Below, in pieces: positions 35,401 through 50,400 of a stretch of 64,000 nucleotides of DNA. The notes beneath the pieces are model-generated. The model ran no database searches and was not told where the DNA came from. It saw only the letters and a program-made list of their open reading frames with translations. How positions within the stretch are numbered: the stretch's first letter is position 1; every line of letters starts with the position of its first letter. This DNA comes from Hofstenia miamia (Eukaryota > Xenacoelomorpha > Acoela): assembly GCA_004352715.1 (NCBI GenBank), contig SCFE01000001.1:5504620-5568619 (forward strand). The letters run 5' to 3'. The position numbers were made by a program, and so were the translations under genes.

Positions 35401-38400
35401 ATTTCTATTTTTAGGCAACGTCAATCGTATCCGCAACAAATATATCTAAGAAAATGTAACTGCTAAATTCAGCATGCTATTGTGCACCGATGTCTACTAT
35501 AATAACGAAGGTCATTTCTGCGATTCTATTTTGAAAGGATTTATGGAAATTAGTTCAACTTAGAGGAGAAAATCGAAGGAAAATATTTACGAATTGAAAA
35601 AGTTAGGAACAGCAAGGGGCTGCCATGTCAATTTAACACTAAAACAATCGTGCAGCACTGGACTCTTTTCATACAGCAAGTTCAAAAAAAGTTCCCATTA
35701 ACAATTTCTACAAGGTATAAACAGAAAATCTGGAATTAAATAAGAATAGCAAATCCCAAACGCCTAATCTATCACTGAAATCGAGCCTGTGCAATGTATC
35801 TTAGAAAGAATGGTAAAACGTACTCAGTAAAATTGATTGAATACTAATCGGTTTTACATAAATGCATGAAATGAGATAAATTTTCAAAGCCGATGTCTCC
35901 TCATATTCTAGATTCAGTTTATAGTAAAACTAAACTTTCAATTTCAATGAATGAAGACTTAACACAACAACATTTCGAAAGCAAAGCCTGAGTGGAAGTT
36001 ATGATTAAAAGCAATTAATAGCAATCCATTAAGTGGTGTCTGCAAATGTTGATGCCAAAATTTGAGCAAATCTGAGTCCAAGTTTCAATTTGATTGAATT
36101 GGCATCGTAATGAACATTATAGTGATTATGAACAGTAAACAAATTTTTGGACAAAGATTTGCTATCGAACTACAGACTAGAAAACAATAATTTTTAAAGC
36201 GATAGAAAGGAAATGTAAAGCTATGCGACGAAAATATAAAGTAGCTTCATAAAAGTTAAAAAAAACAAAATACAATCTCAAATTTCACAAAAATTGCGCT
36301 CATAATTTGCAAATAAACTATATGTAGAATTCAAAACTGCATAGACGCTTCGAATCACAATTAAAGAAGTGAAGTTTTAAAAATACAAAGAGGCTATTAC
36401 CACTAATTGTAAACAATTAATTTATAAAATCTTGTTATAATCCAATTTTAGTTCAATCTGCTTATGAGATGCTAAGACCATGACAGAATGTATTCTTTAC
36501 TGTATGTAATTAGTACGTAGAATATGAGTGGATATCATTCCCAAGGATGAGAAAATTATATTATCATCCTCTTAGAAAGCCATCCCATAATTGCTAACTG
36601 AACAATTTTAATAGAGGAAATTGGGTTAACATTAAATCTTGAGCCTAACTGCAGGAAGAACACTTAAAAATTGAATTGCGAAATAATAAATGTGTGAAAC
36701 TAAAAAATGAATGGTTCTTGAAATAAAAATTTGAAAACATTCAATTGTATAAAAAATATCAAGATCAGTGAATAGTGCAAAAGATTATCAAAATATAATG
36801 TGTGTGATAAAATACTCACTGATCTATTTCTTGACAACAAAGCTGACTGCTTAGTTAACTAAATGAACTTTTTAGGCACATATTATGGAACACTAATCGA
36901 ATATCGATACGGCGACATATTTCAAAAATCACCTGAACAATTTCGCTAAGAATTAATACCGCGGCATAAAAAATTCTTCAAATGACTATTGCAAAAAGTG
37001 AACACATCATAAGTATTTAGCACAACTTCGAGTGAAAGCAATTGCATTTAAAAAACATATTTAGCTGTTTCCTCAGAATGCTATCCTGAACTTCAAATGA
37101 TGATGTCAGAATTTAGATGTATGTAAAGTTGGTTAATGACGTAAAAGTTTTGTTCGTGATAAATATATTAGATTTCTTTTCAGATAAAACGAAATATACT
37201 CAAGCATATCTCTATCATATTATTTTATTGAAGAAGTGTAAATCTTACTAGAATACTTTAAGAGATATAGGTGAAATTTTTAACTCAAACGATCTTTGTA
37301 ATCATTGCATGAGGGGATACATTTAACACATTTCTCTACTAATCTCTCCATTTTATCAACATCATTCAAAGAGGGAACGAAATAATTTCGATAGAATCAA
37401 TGATTCATAGTGTCAATTTAACCGAAGCGTACGCATTGATTGAAATATTTCGTTTAATATTCATAAATATATGGATTTTCAATGCCCAATAGTGAATTAA
37501 CAATAATCTGTGAATCCTCTGCAAAGATAAAATGAGTATATTATGAGTAAGAATTGGATAGATCTTCAATATATAGAATGAATAGCAGACAAGGCAACCT
37601 GGATTAATATTTATTAAGGCCAGCAGAATTGAAAAAAACTCAACAAATATGAACTACTGATTACACCCTGCAGTCAACGCATTAACATTTTTGTCATAAC
37701 CGTGAACACAAAAATAGACCACCGAAGCAAAGAATAATAAAGAATCATGCATACGTACACAAACTTAACAAATGTCGAATTCATGGAATTGGAATTATAA
37801 CTCTAACAAAAAAACTGACGAAAATATTTTACAACAGACACAACTTGCATAATTAAATTTCGCAGCAATTTCAAAGAGGAAACCAGTTAAGCATCATCGA
37901 ATTAATCTCAGTATGTAAATTAGATGCCTTCAGTGAAGACAGAATTCTGAACAATGAATTGCCCATGCGATGCTTTAAAGACTAAAATCAATTCGAATCA
38001 ACGAAGCAGTGTTGGCGCATTGCCTTAAAGTTTTTCATTAAATAATGACAACATTTAGCGTAAAAATCAGCTATAACACTACTAAAACTGAAAATTTATC
38101 AAATAATGAATTTTTGTAAAAGTAGATGTCAAAGCCCTCTCCCTCTTTCGAAAATCCTAAACGCTTCTCCGTTTGCAATGCCATTTGAAAATTTAATTTC
38201 ATGTTTGTGTTAATTGATAGCTAGTGAAAGACTTGAGAACAATAAATTTGAAAAGCGAAAAATAATCAATAGAGATTTTCAATGTTCTTCAAAATTCTAA
38301 CCTGAATACTGCTTGAAAGGCAGTCCCTTATTTCATCCTACAATCACATTAAATGTTAAAATATGACAAAAATGGCATTGTTTTACAATAAACTATATTT

Positions 38401-41400
38401 TCAATCACTGATAAAACGAATCCAAAGCAAGAACCAATCGTTGTGAGAGGTACACAAAATTAATTCTATGCCAATTATCACAAAGTAAAAATAAGATCAC
38501 TTTTAGTTACACATAAACATAATTACATACTTTATTGCTTAAGCACGTTAGAGCAGTGTAAATCCAAACTCGCTTCTCATATGCCCTTTTATTATTTACA
38601 CTGAAGGAAATTTTCAAAATACTCATGTGAAGAAGTTATGAGTTTTTTTCTACAAAAGGCCTCATTTCAAAATACTTCATTGCCAATATTGTGTCCAAGT
38701 ACAGCACTATTTGTCCATAGAGAAACATTTGTGCTGAGAGGGTTTTCGAGTATACCGAATTTTAAAAACTCGAATTCGAATTAATTCTTAATACTTAGTG
38801 GGAAAACTCTGAAAGGAAATTATCAATACTCGAACTTGAAGAAAAATGGCTTTGAAAATATAACAATGTAATTATTATCAATGCAATTCTGAAGTTTATT
38901 TATAAAATGAATCTGTTAGTATGGAATCGAGATATTAACAGGAGTATGTTGTCAACAGGGACTCACAGTTGGATCAGTAAAAGACAATTGTGAATCTCAA
39001 AAAATCGAAACAATGTAAATTCAACTTACAGTTTCATTTTGTGAATTTCCAACTAAGGCGAAGAGGTAAAGAAGCGTTGAGATTGAGCGGGAAGCCACGT
39101 CGAAGTTCTTAACAAAGCAAGCGCAGACCAATATAGCATTTAACCAATCCGGCAAACATTTTTCAACTAAAATTTCAAATATAAACACCTGGATTTAACG
39201 AAATAAACCCTGCATTTAGTAACATATAATGAATTTTGAACAATATATTGAAGCGACTCATAGAAAGCGCATTGAATTATTAAATATTTAAAGAAGTGGA
39301 TTTAACTGCAGCACGATATACAAATATTTTCAAAAGACATTTCTCAAGAGTTGCCGCAAGTAGTTGGTGGAACTTGCATAGACTTTTAATTGGAGTCCCC
39401 TTAATTTAAAATAGTTAACTGCATATGAAGCATTTACTGTTTTGATTGCTGCCATTCTTAGAAGATGAATAAAAAGGGAAAGAAGCGAACTGCATTAAGA
39501 TCTGACAAACGATTTTGTAGCAGATGTTAAATCCAGAAACATCTTTAATACTGATACTGGTGGGTATGTCGGTCTCAGAGGACTTCTGTTCATGGAATGC
39601 GTTGTGAATAGCGTGCAAGGAGCTAATGATGTTTGTTCTTCGAATTTCCCTGTTGAGGCTTTTACTTCCACCAGGCTGCTTCTTAGTGAGATATTTTAAA
39701 CGAGCACTTAGCTCATTTTGATTACTCCGATGAACATGCGTTAACAAGAAGGCGAACATGAGCTGTTTGAAGGAGTTGAAGCACTTGTGAAGTAAGGTTT
39801 TATGTGACGTCGATTTGTCTTTCTAAAACATGTCATAAACAACCAAAATTAATCATTTCACACTAATTTTATATAATAAACTACTCCGTATCCCGAAGCT
39901 CAATGCACTTACAAGAAACACAGAAATGAGACTCAATGCTTCTTATCACAGTGGCCGTGGAAATAGAATAGAAATTTGCATTTCATCCTCATAGGGATAT
40001 AACATCCACACGAAATTTATTATTTATCTTCACACGAGCTTAATGAGATTTCAATGCATAAAAATATTGCTGACTCAATGTGGTAGTAAATCCATATCTT
40101 TAGTAAATACTAAGTAAGTTATGTGAAAAGCTAGTACTTCCATCATAGTATTTTCTCAATTTTCAAAAACTTTCTTTATGGTAAATGTATGTTTTTCATA
40201 TTGTAACCAAACCTGGGGATTGCATATAATTATTCTTATGTCCATCCTCACCTGCACCCCAATAGGAATACCCTGCACAACTGTCACCCTGCTTCTAATA
40301 TGTGTGTAGAGGCTCACTGTGCTTCTTTTTAGTTATTCACTGAAAAACAACCGCAAGTGTGTTTTTGACGGACTCAGTTTATAACGTTCTTCCTTTGATT
40401 TCAGTTATTCTAATATTGCAAAAAATGTAAAAAAGTTCATATATGAATCTTTTGTGGGAATATATTATATTACTTTTGGATTGTTTGTAAGTCACGATAA
40501 CCGGGCAAGCGGCTAGCGATGTTCTTAAACTATTCAAAACTTTCGCATATAATAGTATATATCATATGAAAGGGTACAAAAACTACTCAGCTGCTACTTT
40601 ACCATTTATGCACAAACCAAATTTGGAAAAGTCCACAAGTTTGTTACTAGGTCAGTAAAAATGCGATGCACGAAAAGATACTGAAAAACAATCTAATACA
40701 TACACGCACATAAACTACGAATATAACCAATCAAAACCAGAATGCGGCGTTTTTACACTTCAGCAATGTACCCGAAATTTGCAATAACTTTTGTACTATA
40801 TCAACAAAAATTTTTTGAATTCTTTTCCAAATAGGACTGTCACTTAGAATAACGAAGTAATGTTTGCACTCCGATGGAAATTTTAAAATTTACTCATATT
40901 GACTTAAGCTTGTCATCTTGTAGCTTTATGGCAATCTTCTTTTTAAACAACCGTAATTAATGACGCCAACTGAAATATACTCACATATTTGCAACTTATT
41001 GAAATAAAGACTTACCCGATCAGAAACACCTGACAAATAGTTCGCAGATGGTATGACCTTCGTAAGGAATACTTCACAGAGAGAAAGAGCGCATTGCAAG
41101 TCGTCAAGCGAAATGCTAGTGATATGTTTCTGCAAAGAGCCAAATATGGAAAGTAAAAGTGAAGGCACATAAATTTGTTGCGCCTCTTCATAAGTGTCCT
41201 AGAATATAAGATAACAGCAAAAAAATACTATAGCACCAAATTTGCTACAATTATATACACATAGTGGCTGTATATGAAAATTTTACTAGAGCAATTGCTA
41301 TTTACACGGCATAACAAACCAAATATGAGGAATAAAAAGGCAAAACTATAAAAGAAGTACTATCAGTAACTTCAATGAAACATACGCCGCATTAAATACG

Positions 41401-44400
41401 ATGTGGTTAAAAACTGTTATCCCACTCACCAGTGATTAAGGGAAAGGGGAAAAGGAGTATTTCAAAGAAAAGCATGCAGTTTTCAATAAACTAAAATGTA
41501 TTAACGTTTTAGGGCATACATTGAAATTGTTATGCCAGTGCTTTGTCCAGATAACGGTTACCCTGAAAAAATGCTACGAATATGCCACCGCTACAAACAT
41601 TCGTTTAAAATACAAGCGTAGCGGTAAAAAATAAAATTATTGTAACCGAATAAGTTATTTATAGCATGCTCATTGTTAATACTAAGGCTCGCAAAAAAGC
41701 GTTAAAATATTTAAAAGCGCTACTATAGTAAAATGCATAAAAAGCACTTTCACTTATGCAGGGTTGTCTACATAGGCGAGAATTCCTTGTTCAAAAATTA
41801 ACATTTGGGCTAGTTAAGCACTACTGAAATTTGGCACTACTTCAAATTCGACATTTTGGATGTAGAAGGTTGCAGAGAAAATTAAAAAAAGATTGGACAG
41901 TACATTGATTAAACGATTGAGAATTAATAAGGCTTAAAATCATATCCCTACATTTTCGCATTGCATACACAATTAAATAGACAATAACGATAATAGATGC
42001 AAAGTTGGTCTTTAGCTTAAACTTGATTAAACCAAAGAATCACTTATGCGAAACTTCAAACAATAGAAAATTCATGATACATTCGAAATCGTTTTAACAA
42101 ATACGAATCACTTCGACAGTGGTTGACGTAATACTTCCTGTCGTCCAATGAAATCTCAAATTCTCAGTGAAAATATTTAATTTTTAATTTAGTTTAAACT
42201 CACTGCTATGGAGTGAATTGAGGCAATCCAGAAAAAAACAAGAGATTTAAATAAGCATTCAAAGAAATATTTTAATTGTTACCGAAAATACAATGCGATT
42301 CAGCAGTTATATTTGCAATCCAACTTGGTAATAGAATTTTTTTCTAATAAAATAAAAAACGCCAGCAAGCAAAAAATTGCATTACGGGTATAAATAACTT
42401 AAAAATCAAACTAAAGAAAATCCAGAACATTAAAATGTAGAGAAACTAGTACATGGGAAATGGCTGAATTTGTAGAGAAGGTATACGGAAATTTTCGAAT
42501 ATTATCCAACATGTCAAATAATAGACAAAACAAAAATTAGAAAAATCAGTGAATGAAAAATTAGGACGAAATTAATCTTAAGAAGTTACAAGGCGATCAC
42601 AGTAGACCGTCTTGCTTGCTTTGTAAATAAGATTAACACACGTGGGACATTAGCGAAACTCTCATAGTTTCGTATATTTTTGCTTCACAGAATTTACGGT
42701 GACGTCAAGCAATAGAATGTAAGTGGTTTAACCATATACACCTTGTGCATGTTGCAGGTGGGGACCGTAGCTATCAATGAGGTTTCGTCTGGCTATAGTT
42801 ATATGTAGAGTCAGACTATCGTCAGTGGCCAGCGTTCGCTGCACCTTTACAAACGATGCGGCTTAACTGTTTCGCATGACTTAATGATTTAACGGTTCAG
42901 TAGGCAATCTCATAATAATCAAAGCAAAGAGAGGTACAACCCTCTCACAGTGTTAAACGAATTAAACTACAGGCTCTTTTAAAAATTGTCTAAAACCAAA
43001 TATTTAAAACGTCAAAAGTAAAGCAACAAAATAACTGGTGAAATTCAATTACCGGTATGCATAGCTGATTACAGTGCATTTCAAATACAATTTTTTTATA
43101 TTAGATCACTTAATTTGGTTTTTGTAGAATACTAGTAACTAAAGCATTAATATGGTTTTTGACTGAACCCTGAAATACAAATATGACGGAATTCGTAAAA
43201 GGGCCTGTATGTCAACAAAAAGCAAGAAAATAGGGACAAAGTGCAAAACTACAAACCTTATCCTAAAAAATAAAGATTAGAATAACAAATTCCAAATAAA
43301 TTACCAGAAGGATACACGATATTCTTTTGGAATATAAAGGTTTTACCATTAAACTGTAGAACGTCTGTGTACAGCAAAAATCAAAACTTATATTCAACAG
43401 ACCTCAACAAACGTATTTTTATATTATTTCCAACACTAGACTAAAGACTTCGACAATTTCCACATCTATGATGAATTTATAGATATTAATAATATTAATA
43501 ACAAAAATCTATTCTTGGAATAGAAATTACAAAATCCTGAATTAACGTTTTAGAAAAGAATAACTCATTGTATGCAGCGGAAAGTTCTGTCCGTCTTTGA
43601 AATAATACAAAACAGACTTGTCAACGAGCCGACATTTGTAAGCTCGGCTCGCCTCGTTTAAATTTTGTGTAAGTTCAGCTCGGCTCGCGACATAAAATCA
43701 TTGAACGAGGCTCGTTTTAGCTCGGTATTTTTTAAAAATATTGTGCTCAAAGAATTTTTTTACATAGCTCTTCTTATTATTTAATAAACATTTCTTAAAT
43801 AAGATTATAGGAAAGGCATACTGCAAAAAATAAGAAAAATCTCCATAATCAAATTAACAAGCAGAACTATAAACTTGCTTTTGCCTAAAATAGGCTCGTT
43901 TTGGGATAGTTGTATATCAATTACTGTGCTCAAGTTCGGCTCGGCTCGTTGACAAGTCTGATACAAAATACAAAATTTTATTACTATCGATAAACTTTAT
44001 TCAAAAATATAATTGCCAATATTATTTTATTCCACACGTTAATTGAACATACATGCTGCTCTTTATTTTTATTCCTTAATGTATACGTGCAGACATTGCA
44101 AATTAACTAAGACAAAGTTGATTCAGCTTAGTTTTAACAGTGAAGCATGATTGTAACCATGGATAATGATAAAGTTCATTTACGCCATTTATATTTTAGG
44201 AAAATTTCAAAAAGGAAGAAATGCTACAGAAACATGTAGAAATTTATTGAAAGCGTTTTTCAAAGTATAGTGTGATAGATCATGCCGATTGCTTAAAATA
44301 TTAGAAACGGGTGACTTCGAGCATTCTGATAATTCACGTTAAGAGACCACGTTTTATCGACATGAAGCTTTTTTCAAAAAATGGGATATACAAATTGCTC

Positions 44401-47400
44401 GCAAGCTGACAAGAAGTCATTAGTAATGATGAGAATCATATTATTCAATAAAGGATTGACTGGTAATAAAAATTTGTATTTTGTTTATTCTAATAACGGT
44501 AGACCAAATAATATATATATATATATATATATATAGTCTATGTTATTAACAAAATTAACCACTATTGTAAATTGACTCATTTCCGCTGCAATATTTATAC
44601 TAAATAATTGCTATGTTTAAACATTCGCCCAAATCACGTCGAAATCAATACAAACCAACATGTGATGCCAAACTGCAGAATCACGATTTACTATTATGAA
44701 GACAATAAATCAAGTGAACAGCCAAAATATTATTTCGATAGGAGCACAAATGGCAAATACATATTTCGATTTTTTTCGTTTTAATGTGCTCTTAGCCCGC
44801 CAAGTAAAAGCTGCAAAGAAATTCTGCACTGCTAGAAATTCAGATCATGTAAATCTAATTATGTTCTAAAGAAAAAAGCTATCACTTTCGAATTGGGATA
44901 TCACTATTGACCTTTACTAAAATAATGACCTAAAATTGGTTAAAAGGAAATACGTATTCTTCAATAAAAGGTAAAATATATTTTTAAAGCTTTTTTCAGA
45001 ATTGAGGTACATCTTTGCTCAGTATTTGAACCAATCTTGACATCTATTAAGTAAGCCTAAATACAAAGAACGAAGAGAAGAATTAAATTGCTTTAAAAGC
45101 TGAAAAATAACTACTAAATGAGGGTAACTTTTACACGAACATCGACATACACATATACACGAAATAAGAAAAAAATCATGAACAAATATTCACAAGTCTT
45201 ACCAGTGAAATAATTTCTAGGAAAAACGATATAAGATTGCAAAGCTCTGGAATGTACAATGCTGGATACAGAAAACCAAGCGAACTTCGTTGCTCAGGTA
45301 GGCACTTACGATGACAGCATTCCTCAAAAAAATTAGCAAGAAATTTCCACAATTCATCGGTTTCAATGGACTGGAAAAGAATATGCGTTGTCTTCGTCAA
45401 TTCTGCTGTTATCTAAATAAATTCGAACGTTGTTAATTATAAGAAAAAATAATTTCAGACTAAAAAAGGTATTTTTCTCAAAATTAAAAACAAAATATTT
45501 GTGAGCAATTTCAATGAATGTACATCCTGAACTTTGAATTTTGGTTCATCACACTGTTGACACCAACACGCACCACGAGTAGACAGTTTCCATACCTACT
45601 GTAAACCTATTAAGAAAGACGAGTCAAATTTGAATAGTTACAAAAACTGCATTTAAGTTTGGAGTATGATGGCAGCGGGACAAAACGGAATCGTTTGCCG
45701 ACAGATCATATTGCAATTACTCTACTTCTTTTTGCAAAAGTCATATTTCTTAAATCACAATATATTTAATGAAGAGATTATGAGGGGTATTTTTTCCAAT
45801 AATACGTTGGATGAATTGTTTTGGAAAAAATATATAATGAAATTTTATTGTGCTAGGTATTTTTGAATTACAGGACGTGCCGAAAACGATATTCAACAAC
45901 TATGAAATCATTAAAATTTTAAAAAAGTGCCGGAGAAGGGTAAATCTATTTGGCTTACAAGTTTATATATTTGAAATCATACTGAAAATTAAATCCACAG
46001 ATTGCCAGAATTTGCTACTAAAAATAACTGGCATACGAAAGTTTCCCTGGAGTGAATATGCAATGACAAGCATATTTTTGCATGTGTTGTCCAGCATAAT
46101 TTAAGTTCTTTTGATATGCGTTACAATTAAACCAAATTCCCAAAACGTCTGTTTAATTTTTGAATTAACAAAAGGAGAAATATCGTTGAAATAAATTCAA
46201 AGTGGAAGAAGGTTTTAAAGACGTGTTAACATAGCCAATAAGAAAACGTTCCTATTAATAATGAAGTAATGAAATTGTGAATCTTATAGTTACTAGTAGA
46301 ATTTATAAAAGTGTAAACATTATTAAACCTAAACTACAAAATCTTTCAAGAAAGTAATATTATTATATTCGAGCCATCCACCACCATTAACATCAAAATC
46401 ACTTTGTCATAACGCTTAACCTTTGATGCAGTTTGTACAATGCATACAAATAAAGGAACATATGACACTTAATTCGGTCATCGGATAATTGAGAAGCATC
46501 CGATTAAATGGAACATTTACATCAAAAGACTATATCAATATACCGCTTTATTGGGGCGTCATTCCATTTAATTGGGCTATCTAAAATGGAATAATTCTAT
46601 ATTTGGAGAGCTAGTCTAGAAAATTCCCAGACTTAGTAGGAAAGTGACATTGGGCGCAGTAGCTATTCACCTGAGTTCGAATTTATTTGGTCAAAAATAC
46701 ACAGCATCCGCAAAAAATCAACGCATTTTCAAAGAACTGTATTCGCCATATTAAAATTCATCTAAATAATGGCCGCAAATGTCAGTGATTTATTTGACGT
46801 TCAAATCGTAGCTACCAAGCCCACCATGGTAAAAAGTGAAAGGAACATACACGTTCATTCACTGAATAAGTTGATGTCATTTAATTGGATTAACCTAGGA
46901 TATGTTCAGGTTACATGGGAAGACACTGCGATGCAGTTCATTAATATTCGAATGCATGTTACCGCACGTGAATGGATAGCAATTGATTTTTAATGGTCAA
47001 CGAAAATTATAATCCGGAATCCATATAACACATAACAAAATGATTTTGCATAATTTCAAAGAAAGAAAGAAAATTTTCAAGACAATGCAAAAAATTGTAG
47101 ACGACAATTACAATTTCATAATATCTGATATTATAGTGAGTTCTAAAAATATTGAGTAGACTTTGCATTAGAATTAACCTTAAAGAATTATTCTTTATAT
47201 TGAAAGTATATTAGCTAAAATGCAACGATAAAGAATCGATCTTTAATCGGTGATTTAAATATTCAACAACAGACAGGTAAATCAGCTACCGAAAAAGATT
47301 AGCATTTACTTTGACATCAAATCTTCAAAAACAAAATTAGCCATTTTATAAAGAAGAAGAATGGGACTCATATCTATATAAAAATGTTAACCAACCTTCC

Positions 47401-50400
47401 TCAAAATCTAAGAACAATGACAACAAATTTCGCTGATAGTACGCTACGTGGAAGGTAAAAAATATGTTCATACTCAGGGTATTTCATTTGGGTTGCAAGT
47501 CTTAGATAACTTAGCCAAGATGACATTTGGACTTTTTCTACGTCTTGAACATACATGTATTTCAGAGTGGTGAGAAATCACAAAATGCCTACGGAGATTG
47601 TGATAAATGGAATATTGCTACAAAATTAGAAAGATAAGGAACTAAATTTGAAATTATTAAATACGAAATCATTTTAATAGTAGAATGAACAGAACAAAAT
47701 CTACCTTGTTGTTGAAATAGTATTTATGTTTGTTGGTACTCCTTTCGAAATCTTTAGTTTCGCTCGATGATAATTTGTGTTTTACAGTATTGTTTGTGAC
47801 CATGTATAAGTATCGAAATATTTCCAAAAGCACATCCTCTAGTATAACACTTCCAATCTCATGCTTGTCCAAGAGAAAAATAACTATTCTAAACAACAAA
47901 GTCAAACCTAAGTTGTTCCAAATAAAGGAATAGTAAAGATCAAAATCTCAAGATCTACAATAATAAATTGTGCTATTTGTGCACTATCATATTGAAAATA
48001 TTTTAAAGTCATCTGTCAGTAAATATGCAACAATGTTTCGCCACTAAGAAGGGGGAGAATACAACGTAAATTCAGAAAAAACATCTATCTATGCCTATTG
48101 CAACTCTTATATAAATGCAAAGATTATTACATATTAACAATTTGAGGGATTAGCTTTAAAAGTCAAAACATTTGTAAACTATCAAGATAAGTGTGGGAGC
48201 AGAGTCAAAACCAAACTAAATGGGACCGATTTTCAAATTGTAATTTCTATATAGTTATGTCAATTAAGAAGCATATTTTAAAAAATTGATGTAAAATTTA
48301 CATCAATATAGTAGATGAAAACATTAGAACACATGTGTACTATCACACTTTAAAGGGTTGAAGAACAAAACTGTTTATGATAAAAAAACTATAATATATG
48401 CAGCTTATATTCTCAATCAGTAGGGTTAATATTCATTCAAGCCTTACGTGAGTCAACATAATCTAGAGGGACTTTGTGTAAATTTTCTTTACAGTAATCG
48501 TATTCACGACTTAACAATATTAATTAATAAAGAGTGGGACTCACACGTCCCGCCTAAATTTGTTACTTATGCGTACCTGCATTGCATTTTTCAAGTATTA
48601 AGTAGAGTCAAGCAATTGAACAATTTTCCCAAATACGTATTATCAAGCATTCAGAGAAATCAAGAATTTTCATAGTATCACCCGTATCAATAATCATTCA
48701 GTCGTCTGTGCATTTTGTTTTACTTAAGTGGCCTTAAGATTACTCCTGTTTTACAAAGACACGTTGAAATTCCATTGATATCGCTGAAAATATACAATTA
48801 TATATAATTGGTTTTTTAAATGTACTAAACGCGGAAAAAGCACTAATTTAAAGGAAAAAAATTGAATTTTGTTACTAAAACTCTGTAAATCAAAAAGTGA
48901 GTATCAATAATTATTTTCTTCATTCCCACTATATAACCACAGTAAAACAACATGTTGGACAGATGGCACAGAAAATGGTCAAGTGAGCGTATCAATACAA
49001 TTCACTTAAATGCACTTGTTGCGACTGGTCAATGAGCATTGATGCGGAGATAACTCGTGGTTTTATAACTTGACGGACAACTATCTGTACCTGCGACAAG
49101 AAAGCAACACCGAAAATAAATTGACGAATAATTCAACTGAATTATTTCAGTAAAGTCAAATTAATTTTAAAGATGGCAAAGTGATACGACATAGTATCAC
49201 CTTGAATTATGGCCATTAATGGTATTATAAACGATTAAATAATTTCCATTGTTGAAAATGTAAAATCAATTATTATTTTAGCAGCTCAGTATATGTATAT
49301 GTAGAACCAATTCGATATTGTTTAAACAAAACTAGAAGGTACAGGACTTACGATAGAGTGCGAGTTTAAATGTAAACAATCAGCTGCAACTAGATATAAA
49401 TTAAACTTACCTGATAGGTCGAAGAAGAATCGCACGATCAGTGCCAAAATTAGAAAGGGATATTTTCCTTGAGAATATTATCATTGCTTTCACAGAATCC
49501 AGTAAAATTTTTTCGTCGTACAGAGCAGTTTTTTCAGATTCATGACCTAAGAAAATATCAAATTTACAATAGCTGAAAATCTGAAAGATTTACGTATTTA
49601 TACTTAAATAGATATTAGAAAAACATACACAGCCAAGAATATAATCTTCTATTAAGCGATAAATCACGTCTAAGCAAAACATTGAGCGAAGTGGAACAGA
49701 GTCTCGTAAACTGTTCAGTGGATAAAACAGCTTGTTGAAAAGGGAACATAGTACTGATCAAATCTAGCGATATCCTTTGCACCAAAAAATTACTATCTGT
49801 AAGGCACTCACAAAAGGCGTTAACCTAAATTCACACAAAAATGATTAAATTTCACATACATCTATGAGTCCGTATAATAGAACGAATTTTATGTAAACCT
49901 GAGCAATATTTTATCAAGTAACAAAGCAAATTTGAAATTTCATATGTGATAGCAAAGACTTAGATAAAATGAATGAAATTAAATACATATATTAATCGAT
50001 TGTAATTCATTGACATGTTCGATTTACAAGATATTTATGAGATGATAAAAGGTATGGAAATATTTAACTTCGGGCTCCACTGTAATAGAAATAGTGAGCG
50101 TCTTAGCTCAAAGTAGAGAAATAGCAACTATTTCAGAAAATATATTGTTCCATAAAACATCTGTTAGAGTCACAGATGAGCAAAATCAATGCACGAAAAA
50201 CTATAAGCATTGAGAAAAATAATAATTTCACTAAATTTAACAAAATTCATTCTTTTCGAAAGATAACAGACTCAAATCTGATTAAAGGAAGATACACATC
50301 ATTAAAATTTACCATCAAATCAATGTCATTGCCAAATAGCAATTTATAGTCGGTTTGGCGTTGAGCTTTACTTTGCAGAAAACTAAGACCTTGAAATCTA

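Larger units (their letters stand above)
31517..38301. other. DOP1: DOP1 intron 12, the longest (6,785 bases)
   Basis: Contains AT microsatellites, a CA/TA microsatellite and one tRNA-like SINE remnant. No coding sequence seen. One ambiguous base lies at 32439. Confidence 0.75.
41199..45202. other. DOP1: DOP1 intron 8
   Basis: 4,004 bases holding a hAT MITE (43613-43960), an AT microsatellite (44510) and a less AT-rich patch (about 42590-42930). No extra exon is needed: exon 8 joins exon 9 directly in other Dopey proteins. Confidence 0.75.

Noticed and set aside
41430-41490. GTGAGT donor-like site in DOP1 intron 8 suggesting an extra exon
   Set aside because: The upstream frame is unrelated to Dopey proteins, and exon 8 continues directly into exon 9 in homologues.
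45000-45070. TTTAG followed by an open frame ([15 protein letters not shown]) as a possible DOP1 exon
   Set aside because: Poor donor, no similarity, and no missing sequence at this point of the protein.
46640-46690. TGGGCGCAGTAG followed by GAGTTCGAATTT, resembling pol III A and B boxes
   Set aside because: The spacing is too short for a working pol III promoter and no tail or second copy was seen; at most a deleted SINE remnant.
48448-48675. Plus-strand frame with [18 protein letters not shown] inside DOP1 intron 6
   Set aside because: No recognisable family and no supporting splice structure; left as unexplained intronic sequence.
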